Shown: positions 1-9,556 of the stretch, piece after piece
Layout of the letters: each line of letters begins with the position of its first letter
How positions within the stretch are numbered: position 1 is the first letter of the stretch
Assembly: GCA_014804445.1 (NCBI GenBank)
Contig: JAAUZU010000029.1
Span: forward strand, 1 to 64,000
Direction: 5' to 3'
Source: Lachnospiraceae bacterium
GTDB lineage: Bacteria; Bacillota; Clostridia; Lachnospirales; Lachnospiraceae
Length of the DNA stretch: 64,000 nucleotides
The notes under the pieces: model-generated
Database searches by the model: none
What the model was told of the DNA's origin: nothing
The model's input: only the letters and a program-made list of their open reading frames with translations
Translations under genes and position numbers: made by a program

Positions 1-1
1 A

Positions 2-196
2 TTATATAAGAATGCAACAAAAGGTATTGTGAGATGGGGATCTTCCGATGAAAGCTGGCTTGCAGCAGGAGATAGCCCTGAAATGCAAGCTGTAGAAAAG
101 AAATTAAAAGAAAGTTTAATAGAATTCGACGGATTGAATGCTAATCAAATTTGGGAGAATTTGAATTTATCTTATGAATGGAATAAATATAGGTGA
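2..196 (+). CDS. C-terminal fragment of an unidentified CDS (runs off the left edge)
   Basis: Frame 2 is open from the window edge (LYKNATKGIVRWGSSDESWLAAGDSPEMQAVEKK...SYEWNKYR) to TGA at 194-196. Confidence 0.5.
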   Translation, partial: LYKNATKGIVRWGSSDESWLAAGDSPEMQAVEKKLKESLIEFDGLNANQIWENLNLSYEWNKYR

Positions 197-269
197 GAAC
201 ACGACCAAAGCTATAATTTGCCTATATTCCGTGCTTTTTACAGATTGTGTCGCAGAGGAGACCTTTTGA

Positions 270-896
270 CTTGCGGCAGAAATCCGGGAACTTTCAGGGA
301 ACCTGTTTATTTTAAAAGAAAAGATAGGATTTCCCGATTGGACGAATGACTCCATTGATGAAAAACAGGCTATAAAGTGTATAGTTGAAAAACTAATAGC
401 GTCGTTAGGAGTAACCGATCCGGTTCATGTTTCTCATTTATCCGGGTTTAAGACCTCTGATATTCTGCCCATTTTTGAAGAGTTGGAATCCGAAAAGAGG
501 ATATCTCGGCTTTCATATAGAATCGGTCGTAAAAATTACTATATCCATTCTTCCAAAATACAACTTCTAAATGAAAAAGCAGCTGAGGACTTATGTGAAG
601 TTCGACTTATATCACCAATGGATACAATTGTAAGAGACAAAACTTGGCTTAAAACATTTTTTGATTATTCATTTTCCTTTGAATATTTCAAGAAAAAAGG
701 AATGAAATGGCCTCTATCAATTCTTGTAGGAAATCAATTTGTCGGTTATTTAGATTGTAAGATGGACTGGAGAAGCAAAAAATTTATCGTTAAAGAAAAA
801 AATATATTTAATCCCGATTTTACCGATAACAAAGGTATAGATGTTGCGATTGAAGAATTAGCTGCCTTCCATGGGGCTAAAGAAATTCAAATTTGA
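270..896 (+). pseudogene. 5'-truncated/frameshifted winged-helix (HTH_42, YcaQ/AlkZ-like) protein remnant
   Basis: The frame is open from 270 after a stop at 267-269 with no good start. It reads ...IVEKLIASLGVTDPVHVSHLSGFKTSDILPIFEELESEKRISRL...LISPMDTIVRDKTWLKTFFDYSFSFEYFKKKGMKWPLSILVGNQFVGYLDCKMDWRSKKF, which resembles the C-terminal part of YcaQ-like proteins. Confidence 0.55.
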
Positions 897-928
897 AAAG
901 ATGTTATCTGCATAGGAGGTTATAAATT

Positions 929-1261
929 ATGAAAAAATGGTGTGTGGAGGATTGGGAGTTTGAATTAACTGTTATTGATGGAAAAGCAGCTCATTGCAGA
1001 CTCGGTTTAGAAACGGGAGACAAATTTGTTTTTTCATATGAATGTCCGGCGGGGATTTGCCCCAGAGCAATGATGGAAATGTTTACATGGTGTGAGGTTA
1101 TCCGGTGCGGCGGCGACTTTACATATAGAGGTGAATCGAAAAAATATGAAATGGTTAGACCATGTCCTTGCGGATGTATTACATTTCATCTGAAAGCTGT
1201 TCCTATCAATAGAGATGAAAACGGAAAGAAAAAGCCTAATAATCCAAGACCGGAAGACTGA
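929..1261 (+). CDS. TIGR04076-like small Cys-rich protein
   Basis: 110 aa ORF with RBS aggagg; CPAGICPRAMMEMFTWC / CPCGCITFHLKAV pattern. Confidence 0.65.
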   Translation: MKKWCVEDWEFELTVIDGKAAHCRLGLETGDKFVFSYECPAGICPRAMMEMFTWCEVIRCGGDFTYRGESKKYEMVRPCPCGCITFHLKAVPINRDENGKKKPNNPRPED

Positions 1262-1601
1262 ATCGATATATTTTTTCCGTTTTCGTAATTGTGTCCCCGT
1301 TAAAAACAGCTTATAATTTCATTATGAATGTGATATGAAAGGCTCCCTGAATGCCGGTCTGGTACATAGGAGCGATGGTTCAGCCTTATACAGAAGATAA
1401 AAATATTCTGACAGTGACAGACTGGAACGGATTAAGAAAGCGAATAGAGGAATCATTGAAATGACAGAGATTAAATTGTATGAAAATATAGAGGATGAAC
1501 TGCTTAGATTTGCTGATAGCGAGTGAATATGCATTGAACTACAAGTTTTAAACAGTGGGAGCACTTTTACGAAAAGGGAATTATGTTATAGTCATGGGGA
1601 G

Positions 1602-2042
1602 TTGATATCGTTGATAGAATTAAGGACAATTACGGAAGATAATTTTGAACAGTGTTTCAACTTAAAGGCAAGCGTTGAAAAAGAAAGTTTTGTAGATTCA
1701 GTCACTTATTCTTTAGCGGAGGCATGGGTCTTTTATAAGGATACCAGACCATTTGCAATTTATGATGACGATAAAATGATTGGATTTGTTTCCATGTATG
1801 TCGGAGAGGAAAACTATCAAATCATAAATTTTTTGATTGATGATGCTTTTCAGAACAAGGGATTGGGAACAAAAGCCGCAAAAGCCTGCATTCATTTTTT
1901 GCAAAATGAGTATGGTGCAAAAAGAGTTTCCGTTCCGGTAGAAATGAAAAATATAGCTGCGCAAAGGTTTTGGGAAAAGTTAGGGTTTGTTTTTTCAGAT
2001 AATGTCGAAGACGGCTATATTTTTATGAGACTGATATTATAA
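1602..2042 (+). CDS. GNAT family N-acetyltransferase
   Basis: IIKNFLIDDAFQNKGLGTKAAKACIHFL-type acetyl-CoA motif and C-terminal FWEKLGFV. Confidence 0.85.
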   Translation: MISLIELRTITEDNFEQCFNLKASVEKESFVDSVTYSLAEAWVFYKDTRPFAIYDDDKMIGFVSMYVGEENYQIINFLIDDAFQNKGLGTKAAKACIHFLQNEYGAKRVSVPVEMKNIAAQRFWEKLGFVFSDNVEDGYIFMRLIL

Positions 2043-2088
2043 TAGCTGATTGCGGAATTCTCTTTTGCAAGTGACGGAAAGTTTAGAA

Positions 2089-2224
2089 TTGTACATATTG
2101 TGTATTCCATAAGCAGACCCTTGCCGGCCGTCGGTACTTAGCTGCCGTATTTTGGCAGCTTACGTACCGCTACGGCTGGCTCGGAGCGAAAGCGAGTCTG
2201 CGTTGGAATACACAATATGTACAA
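2089..2224 (-). repeat. Palindromic element copy A (type-1 core, reverse orientation)
   Basis: 21-bp perfect inverted arms TTGTACATATTGTGTATTCCA (2089-2109) / TGGAATACACAATATGTACAA (2204-2224). The internal core is homologous to copies B and F on the opposite strand. Confidence 0.9.
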
Positions 2225-2263
2225 TGACACTTGCTGCATAATGGGTTTGCAAACGCCTGCTAA

Positions 2264-2740
2264 ATGAACAAAGAAAAAGAGGAGAACCAAATGTCACGAA
2301 CAGAAAGGGTAGAGTTGACAGTCCTGTGCCTTGTGCGCAGTGGAGACGAATATTTATTGCAGGACAGGGTGAAAAAGGAGTGGCAGGGATTTACGCTGCC
2401 CGGAGGACATGTGGAGCAGGGCGAGTCGATTGTGGATGCGGTTGTTCGGGAGATGAAGGAGGAGACAGGTCTTACGGTTCTGAATCCGAAGCTGTGCGGC
2501 GTAAAGCAATTTCCGATAGAGCAGGGCAGGTATCTTGTGTTTTTGTTCTGTGCAGACCATTTTGAGGGCGAACTCACATCTTCGGAAGAGGGAGAAATGC
2601 ATTGGGTAAAAGCGTCAGAGTTGTCAAAAATAGCTACAGTGGATGATTTTACGGAATTGATGCAGGTTATGCTGGACGATAATTTCAATGAATTTCAGTA
2701 TGTGGTGGAAGGCGGCGAGTGGAAGATTGTGCTGAAATAG
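2264..2740 (+). CDS. NUDIX hydrolase (MutT/8-oxo-dGTPase type)
   Basis: Nudix box GGHVEQGESIVDAVVREMKEETGL; likely start 2291. Confidence 0.9.
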   Translation: MNKEKEENQMSRTERVELTVLCLVRSGDEYLLQDRVKKEWQGFTLPGGHVEQGESIVDAVVREMKEETGLTVLNPKLCGVKQFPIEQGRYLVFLFCADHFEGELTSSEEGEMHWVKASELSKIATVDDFTELMQVMLDDNFNEFQYVVEGGEWKIVLK

Positions 2741-2887
2741 CCGTTTGAAATTATGGTAAAATATGGTATGATTGCCTTGATAAAACTTTTGTTTTCCTAC
2801 ATAATATAAAAGAAAAATGCAAACGATTTTTGTAGTATGCTTGAATGGTTTCAGTGTAAAAAAGTAAATATAAAAAGGAGAAAAAAC

Positions 2888-3877
2888 ATGAATATATTAT
2901 TTTTCGGAACAAAGAGCTATGACAAGGAATTTTTTGAGATGCTTTTAAAGAGCGGCAGATATCATGATTTGGAGATTACCTTTATAGAGCCGAAGCTGGA
3001 GCCGGAAACCGCAAGGCTGGCGGACGGCTATGAGGCAGTCTGTGCGTTTGTCAATATGGACCTTTCGGAAAAAACGATACGCACCCTGGCTAAATGCGGC
3101 GTGAAGCTGGTGCTGATGCGCTGCGCGGGTTTTAATAATGTGGATTTGGATGTGGCGAAGGAGTGCGGCATAACCGTGATGCGTGTCCCGGGATATTCGC
3201 CTGAGGCCGTGGCGGAACACGCTATGGCATTGGTGCTGACGGCGGACAGGCATATGCACAAAGCATATATCAAATGTCGTGAAAACAATTTTAACCTTGC
3301 GGGTCTTATGGGCGTCAATCTCTATGGCAAGACGGCAGGCATTGTGGGAACCGGAAAAATCGGCGCGGCGATGGCAAAAATCTGCCATGGCTTCGGTATG
3401 CGGGTTATCGGCTATGACCTGTACCCCAATAAGAGCCTTAATTTTGTGGAATATGTAGATTTTGAGCATTTGCTTGCAGAGTCGGATTTGATTTCCCTGC
3501 ACTGCCCGCTGACAGAAGAAAATTACCACTTGATTAACGAGGATACCATAGGCAAAATGAAGGATGGCGTTATGCTGGTAAACACTTCAAGAGGCGCTCT
3601 GATCAAGACGGAAGATTTGATTCAGGGTATCAGGGACGGCAAGTTTTTTGCAGTGGGACTGGATGTGTATGAAGAGGAAACCGGAACGGTGTACGAGGAT
3701 ATGTCGGATACGATACTGGAACATTCCACTATGGCGAGACTGCTTTCCTTCCCCAACGTTATGGTGACTTCCCATCAGGGCTTCTTCACACAGGAAGCGT
3801 TGGAAGCAATCAGCCGGACGACGTTGGACAATGCGCTTGCCTTTGTGGAGGGCAAAAAGAACGGCAATGAACTGTAA
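2888..3877 (+). CDS. D-isomer 2-hydroxyacid dehydrogenase (D-lactate dehydrogenase-like)
   Basis: NAD-binding GIVGTGKIGAAMAKI; NTSRGALIKTEDL; RBS aaaaaggag upstream of ATG 2888. Confidence 0.9.
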   Translation: MNILFFGTKSYDKEFFEMLLKSGRYHDLEITFIEPKLEPETARLADGYEAVCAFVNMDLSEKTIRTLAKCGVKLVLMRCAGFNNVDLDVAKECGITVMRVPGYSPEAVAEHAMALVLTADRHMHKAYIKCRENNFNLAGLMGVNLYGKTAGIVGTGKIGAAMAKICHGFGMRVIGYDLYPNKSLNFVEYVDFEHLLAESDLISLHCPLTEENYHLINEDTIGKMKDGVMLVNTSRGALIKTEDLIQGIRDGKFFAVGLDVYEEETGTVYEDMSDTILEHSTMARLLSFPNVMVTSHQGFFTQEALEAISRTTLDNALAFVEGKKNGNEL

Positions 3878-3982
3878 GGCTCGTGGCGGCAGAAAAAATA
3901 GGAATGGGCTGTGAGGCGTGACAGGAAAAAAGACGGCAATTATAAAACGCCGGAATCTGAGATAGGAAAAAGAGGATAGGTT

Positions 3983-5686
3983 ATGAAAAATGCAGAGGAT
4001 TTACGGGCGCTTTTGGATAAGATAGACAGGAGGGGCTATCCGGCGTACAAGGATACCAAGGGCACATATGCTTTTGGAAAATATGTGTTGGGAATTGACC
4101 ACGTGCAGGGAGATCCCTTTGCGGCGCCCTCTAAGGTCAGTATCCATGTATCGGGAAAGACAGCCGGCTTTCCCGCTGCGCTTTACAATGAAAGACACAG
4201 ACGGATTGCTCTGCAGGATTACCTGCTCAGGCAGTTTGGCAGGCGGATAGACGATTATTCCTTTAAGGCGAGGGGCTCGGGAAAAAGCGGTCTGATGGGC
4301 GTCAGCCGTCCGGGACAGGAGATTCTGGAGCGAAGCGCCTGCAGGATTGAAGAGAAGACGGGCGATATCTGCGTGCGCATGGAAGTTGGTTTTCCGGCAA
4401 ATGGAAGGACTGTGAATGCAGGAGAACTGAAAAAGATATTGTTTGGTTTTTTGCCGGAGTGTGTGGAGAAATCCCTGCTCTACGCGTCGCTTCCTGCGGG
4501 TAAGCTGAGAGAAAATGCGGATTTGGCAGATGACCAGCAGTATATCAGAGAAAGGCTGACAGAGCAGAATTTGGTGGTATTTGTGGCAAACGGCGCCGTG
4601 CTGCCGAGAGAGTCGGGCGTGTCGGACAGACCGATGAAGGGAGCGGTGGTATTTTCTTCCCCCAAAACACTGGAAGTTACCCTAAAACTGCCCCACAGGG
4701 GAGAACTCAAGGGCATGGGCATACGGAAGGGCATTACCATGATAGCCGGAGGGGGTTATCACGGCAAGTCAACCCTGCTGGAAGCCATAGAGAGAGGCGT
4801 CTACAACCATATTGCCGGAGATGGCAGGGAGTATGTCATTACACAGGATACCGCGATGAAAATCCGTGCGGAGGATGGCAGAAGCGTGAAGAATGTGGAT
4901 ATTTCCATGTTTATCAGGGATTTGCCGAATGGCAAGGACACGAAGTCGTTTTACTCTGCGGATGCCAGCGGAAGTACCTCGCAGGCAGCAGGCGTGGTCG
5001 AGGCAATGGAGGCGGGTGCAGGGCTTCTTCTGATTGACGAGGATACCAGTGCGACCAACTTTATGATACGGGACGAACTGATGCAGCGGGTCGTAAACCG
5101 CAGCAAGGAGCCGATTATTCCTTTCATCGACAGGGTGAGGGAGCTTTACGAAAAAGAAGGTGTGTCCACCGTGCTTGTGGCGGGCAGCTCGGGCTCTTAT
5201 TTTTTCAAGGCAGACTGCATCATACAGATGGACAATTACTGCCCTGTGGATATCACGGAATTTGCCAAAAAGGAAGCGGAAGCATTTCGGGTGGAAGCAG
5301 GCGAAGCGCCCTCTTATGAGCGTCCCGCTTTTGCAAGATGTCCGAAGAGCGACAAGGCTGTGTGGGACAATGACCGGCTGAAAATCAAGACGATGGGGCT
5401 GGACGGTATTCTCTTCAATAAGGAAACTATTGATATGCGCTATGTGGAACAGCTTGTGGATGCGGAGCAGCTTGGCGCTCTGGGATATCTGCTAAAATAT
5501 GCGGAACTGCACCTTTTTGACGGCAGAAGAACCGTCAGGGAGGTGGTTGCCATGCTTTCCAAATTGATTGCAGAAAAGGGGATTGAGGCCGTCTGTGGCG
5601 GTACATATCTGCCGATTCATCTGGCAGTGCCGCGGGAGCAGGAAATTTATGCATGCTTTAACCGGTACCGTGGTTTACAGTTGTAG
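3983..5686 (+). CDS. ABC-class predicted ATPase (COG3044-like)
   Basis: 567 aa; Walker A GGGYHGKSTLLEAIERGVYNHIAGDGREYVI; LLLIDEDTSATNFMIRD. Confidence 0.85.
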   Translation: MKNAEDLRALLDKIDRRGYPAYKDTKGTYAFGKYVLGIDHVQGDPFAAPSKVSIHVSGKTAGFPAALYNERHRRIALQDYLLRQFGRRIDDYSFKARGSGKSGLMGVSRPGQEILERSACRIEEKTGDICVRMEVGFPANGRTVNAGELKKILFGFLPECVEKSLLYASLPAGKLRENADLADDQQYIRERLTEQNLVVFVANGAVLPRESGVSDRPMKGAVVFSSPKTLEVTLKLPHRGELKGMGIRKGITMIAGGGYHGKSTLLEAIERGVYNHIAGDGREYVITQDTAMKIRAEDGRSVKNVDISMFIRDLPNGKDTKSFYSADASGSTSQAAGVVEAMEAGAGLLLIDEDTSATNFMIRDELMQRVVNRSKEPIIPFIDRVRELYEKEGVSTVLVAGSSGSYFFKADCIIQMDNYCPVDITEFAKKEAEAFRVEAGEAPSYERPAFARCPKSDKAVWDNDRLKIKTMGLDGILFNKETIDMRYVEQLVDAEQLGALGYLLKYAELHLFDGRRTVREVVAMLSKLIAEKGIEAVCGGTYLPIHLAVPREQEIYACFNRYRGLQL

Positions 5687-5805
5687 AAAAAGCGTAAAAC
5701 AGAACGCGAAAATCTTGATTTTCTGTATTTTTAGAGGAAAATAGTGTTGACAATCCTACCGTGATACGTTACAATATCATTCGTCGGTGCAGTTTTGCAT
5801 CGTAT

Positions 5806-5879
<74 letters not shown>

Positions 5880-5903
5880 TTCGGAGTCCGGGATTCCGTA
5901 TAT

Positions 5904-5978
5904 GGTGGGTATAGCGCAGTTGGTTAGCGCGCCAGATTGTGGCTCTGGAGGTCAAGGGTTCGAATCCCTTTATCCACC
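5904..5978 (+). tRNA. tRNA-His (GTG)
   Basis: GTGGGTA/TATCCAC acceptor with the G-1:C73 arrangement; anticodon loop TTGTGGC. Confidence 0.95.
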
Positions 5979-6023
5979 TTTGTTATTTTCGGATGCGGGA
6001 AACCTAAGGTTGGCGTCATATGA

Positions 6024-6095
6024 TGGGCTATCGCCAAGCGGTAAGGCACAGGACTTTGACTCCTGCATTCGCTGGTTCGAATCCAGCTAGCCCAG
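6024..6095 (+). tRNA. tRNA-Gln (TTG)
   Basis: TGGGCTA/TAGCCCA acceptor; CAGGA-CTTTGAC-TCCTG. Confidence 0.95.
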
Positions 6096-6104
6096 TTTAA
6101 TTGC

Positions 6105-6177
6105 GGAGCACTAGCTCAGTCGGTAGAGCACCTGACTTTTAATCAGGTTGTCGGGGGTTCGAATCCCCCGTGCTTCA
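6105..6177 (+). tRNA. tRNA-Lys (TTT)
   Basis: GGAGCAC/GTGCTTC acceptor; CCTGA-CTTTTAA-TCAGG. Confidence 0.95.
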
Positions 6178-6254
6178 TTGAAGCGCAGTCGTTGAAACAA
6201 ATCGCCGTGCTTCATTGAGAAGCAGGGTCACTGATACAAATCGCCGTGCTTCAT
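6170..6254 (+). repeat. Three direct copies of the tRNA-Lys 3' tail (GTGCTTCATtga), period about 37-39 bp
   Basis: gtgcttcat at 6170, 6207 and 6246; the second and third are both preceded by acaaatcgcc. Confidence 0.8.
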
Positions 6255-6255
6255 C

Positions 6256-6277
6256 AGACCGAAAGGTCTTTTTTTGT
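6256..6277 (+). terminator. Rho-independent terminator of the tRNA cluster
   Basis: AGACC-GAAA-GGTCT followed by a T run. Confidence 0.85.
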
Positions 6278-6367
6278 GCGGAAATTTGATGTGTTTGCAA
6301 TGTGTTAATGGTGAAAAACAGATAGGGATGCATGGCTAAAAAGCCGTGTAGAACATGGAGGATTGTA

Positions 6368-7756
6368 ATGGAAACAAAAGAAGCAGTTGCAGAAGTAAAA
6401 GAAAATAAGATGGGAATTATGCCTGTCAATAAGCTGTTAATCAGTATGTCCCTGCCGATGATGATTTCCATGCTGGTGCAGGCGCTTTATAATATTGTGG
6501 ACAGTATTTTTGTGGCGCAGGTGGACGAGTATGCGGTGCGTGCGGTATCTCTTTCCTTTCCTGTGCAGAGCTTGATGATAGCGGTCGCAGTAGGTACTTC
6601 CGTGGGTGTCAATGCGCTGCTGTCAAGGTCGCTTGGCGAGAAGAATTTTGAAAAAGTAAACCGTGTGGCCGGAAACGGTGTCTTTTCCGTCATCGTCTGT
6701 TATCTGGTATTTCTGTTAATAGGACTGACGCTGGTAAGGCCCTTTATGGCGAGCCAGACGGATGTGGAGCAGGTGAGAAGCTATGGCGTGTCCTATCTGT
6801 CGATTTGCTGTATCTGTTCCGCAGGCATATTTATACAGACTATTTTTGAAAAAATGCTGCAGTCAACGGGAAAGACCATTTATACGATGTTCACGCAGGG
6901 AATCGGCGCAATTACTAATATTATTCTGGATCCGATTCTGATTTTCGGTATACCCGGCGTGATTCCCCGCATGGAGGCGGCGGGCGCGGCGGTTGCGACC
7001 GTGACGGGACAGATTATAGCGGCAGCGGCAGCCGTGTTCTGTCATTTCCGTTTTAATCATGAGGTCAAAATGAAAATAAAGGGTTTTAAACCGGAGCCTG
7101 CAATTATCAAGCAGATTTATGCGGTGGGAGCGCCCTCGATTGTGATGCAGGCAATCGGTTCGGTTATGACCTATGGCATGAATCTGATTTTGGCGGCGTA
7201 CGGCGTGGCGCAGACCGTATTCGGGTTGTATTTTAAATTGCAAAGCTTTGTCTTTATGCCTGTGTTCGGACTGAACAACGGTATGGTGCCGATTATTGCG
7301 TATAATTACGGCGCAGGCAGGCGGGACAGGGTAATCAAAACCATGAGGCTCAGTATCACTTATGCGGTGTCGATTATGCTGGCAGGGCTTGTGGTTCTGC
7401 AACTATTCCCTGCGCAGCTTCTTATGTTGTTTAATGCGACGGATGAACTTTTGGCAGTAGGTGTTCCTGCTCTTCGCACGATTTGCTTAAGCTTTTTGTT
7501 TGCCGGTTTTTGTATTGTGGTCGGAAGTGTATTTCAGGCATTGGGCAATGGCGTCTACAGCATGATTGTGTCCGTGGCAAGACAGCTTTTTGTACTGCTT
7601 CCGGTGGCATACCTTCTGTCCCTGACAGGAAAGGTTTCCAATATATGGTGGGCATTTCCTATTGCAGAGTTGATGTCAGTGGTAATGAGTATCTATTTCC
7701 TGATGCGGATATACAAAAAGATTATCCGGCATATCGGGGAGGAATCATTATCGTAA
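6368..7756 (+). CDS. MATE family efflux transporter
   Basis: Multi-TM; MPVNKLLISMSLPMMISMLVQALYNIVDSIFVAQ; NYGAGRRDRV. Confidence 0.92.
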   Translation: METKEAVAEVKENKMGIMPVNKLLISMSLPMMISMLVQALYNIVDSIFVAQVDEYAVRAVSLSFPVQSLMIAVAVGTSVGVNALLSRSLGEKNFEKVNRVAGNGVFSVIVCYLVFLLIGLTLVRPFMASQTDVEQVRSYGVSYLSICCICSAGIFIQTIFEKMLQSTGKTIYTMFTQGIGAITNIILDPILIFGIPGVIPRMEAAGAAVATVTGQIIAAAAAVFCHFRFNHEVKMKIKGFKPEPAIIKQIYAVGAPSIVMQAIGSVMTYGMNLILAAYGVAQTVFGLYFKLQSFVFMPVFGLNNGMVPIIAYNYGAGRRDRVIKTMRLSITYAVSIMLAGLVVLQLFPAQLLMLFNATDELLAVGVPALRTICLSFLFAGFCIVVGSVFQALGNGVYSMIVSVARQLFVLLPVAYLLSLTGKVSNIWWAFPIAELMSVVMSIYFLMRIYKKIIRHIGEESLS

Positions 7757-7839
7757 AACAGTTTCAGATAGTCAGAAGGGAATTTATGTGTTATACTAAA
7801 TAAGAAAATAATACATGCGATAAAAAGGAGAAATCTGTT

Positions 7840-9354
7840 ATGGAAGGAACATCCGCGAAGAAAGGCTTTTTTGAGAGAAATGATGAGGACGTATGTAAAA
7901 CCATTTGCAAAATCATGTTGTGGGCAACGCTTACGTTTCCGGTGCTTTTTCTTTTTTCCGCAATCAATGTGTTTCGTGTGACATTTCCGGAATTGTATCC
8001 GATTACCGCAATCGGAATTGTCTGTACACTGTCTCCGACCATTCTTCTGAAATGCAAAGCGCCGATCAATTTTATCAAAAACTACAGTATTGTGGCGCTT
8101 GCTGTTTTTATTGCACTGATGGCGAGCAATGCACATCTCGGCATTTATATGACTTATGTGCTTGCGCTTGCGTTGAGCTGCATGTATTTTGACAAAAAAT
8201 TCACCATTCGGACGGCTGTGATAGGGTATCTGTGTCTTGTTGCCGGCGTATATTTTCGTTCCGGAAGCGCGACTCTGGCAGAAGGAGAGACGCGGATGAA
8301 GTGGTTTATAGCATACTGTATGGGTTACACGATTGAGTATATTGCAATGTCTGCAGTATTTATTGCGCTGGCAAAGCGTGCAAGGAAGCTGTTGGAAAAT
8401 CTGCACAGCACGGAAAAGATAGAGGAGCTTCTGGAAAACTGCGGAACGGCATCCGGAAAGTTGTCTGACCTGTTGGTAAATCTGAAGCTGGCAATCCATG
8501 AAACCGTGGATAATAATCAAAAGATAGGATATGAGGCGGATAAGACAAGAGAGGGCTGCGAGAGTAATCTAAACCAGGTACAGGAAACCAGAGACAGTAT
8601 CCTGAACATGGATGAGAATATGCAGGTGATTTACAGCCAGACGGAGGAAATGTCCCAAATTTCAGCAGATTCCTATGAAAAGACGATGAACTATATCGGC
8701 ATTATGAATCAGGCGGTAGATTCCATGCGTCGTATCGAGTCTTCCAGCGACAAAATCCGGGAGAAGATTTCCCAAGTCGGAAACTGCTCTACGGAAATCG
8801 CTTCCTTTGCAGATACCATAGTGGGGATTGCAAACCAGACTAACATTTTGGCAATTAATGCGTCTATCGAGGCGGCGCGTGCAGGTGAGCAGGGGAAGGG
8901 GTTTGCTGTCGTGGCTTCTCAGGTAGGGCTGTTGGCGGAGCGTTGTAAGGAAGCGACACAGAGCATTACCGCACAGATACAGAAGATGAATGAAAATGTG
9001 GGGGCAGCATATGATTCCGTGGATGAAAACGGAGAAATCGTGCTGAGCGGCATTAAGGAAATTACGACGGCAAAAGAAGAAGCAGAAAAACTGCTTGCAG
9101 TACAGAAAACTACCGGGCAGAAAGTGAAGGAAGTAGAAGAGAATCTGGCAGAAAGCCTCCGGTATCAGAAGCGGGTGGCAGAGATGGCAGAAGAAATGAG
9201 TGATACGACAAACCGCTCCAGAGAACAGGTGGAAAATATAGGAAAAGCGATGGAACAGCAGACGGAACTTGCGAAGGGCATGGAGAAGGCGTTTGAGGAA
9301 GTGCAGAACATATCTGATACGCTGCTTAAAATCAGTCTGCAGCAGAATTCTTGA
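7840..9354 (+). CDS. Methyl-accepting chemotaxis protein
   Basis: N-terminal TM segments plus signaling hairpin IVGIANQTNILAINASIEAARAGEQGKGFAVVASQVGLLAERCKEAT. Confidence 0.93.
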   Translation: MEGTSAKKGFFERNDEDVCKTICKIMLWATLTFPVLFLFSAINVFRVTFPELYPITAIGIVCTLSPTILLKCKAPINFIKNYSIVALAVFIALMASNAHLGIYMTYVLALALSCMYFDKKFTIRTAVIGYLCLVAGVYFRSGSATLAEGETRMKWFIAYCMGYTIEYIAMSAVFIALAKRARKLLENLHSTEKIEELLENCGTASGKLSDLLVNLKLAIHETVDNNQKIGYEADKTREGCESNLNQVQETRDSILNMDENMQVIYSQTEEMSQISADSYEKTMNYIGIMNQAVDSMRRIESSSDKIREKISQVGNCSTEIASFADTIVGIANQTNILAINASIEAARAGEQGKGFAVVASQVGLLAERCKEATQSITAQIQKMNENVGAAYDSVDENGEIVLSGIKEITTAKEEAEKLLAVQKTTGQKVKEVEENLAESLRYQKRVAEMAEEMSDTTNRSREQVENIGKAMEQQTELAKGMEKAFEEVQNISDTLLKISLQQNS

Positions 9355-9409
9355 CAAACGCTTTGCAGAAAGGTTATACTGTATGCGTGTGCTTTTGCGG
9401 CATGCAAAT

Positions 9410-9491
9410 GCGGTTGTGATGGAATTGGCAGACATGTAAGATTTAGGTTCTTATGCCGAGAGGCGTGTGGGTTCGAGTCCCACCAACCGCA
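9410..9491 (+). tRNA. tRNA-Leu (TAG)
   Basis: GCGGTTG/CAACCGC acceptor; TAAGA-TTTAGGT-TCTTA; long variable arm. Confidence 0.95.
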
Positions 9492-9556
9492 TCCGATGGC
9501 GTGAAACGGAACAGATGTGTTCGGGTTTCGCGCCGTTTTTGTCATAGGAGAAAGTA

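Noticed and set aside
7693-8520. 275-codon antisense ORF over the MCP gene
   Set aside because: Cys/His/Arg/Lys-rich translation typical of the antisense of a real gene; the sense strand is clearly an MCP.
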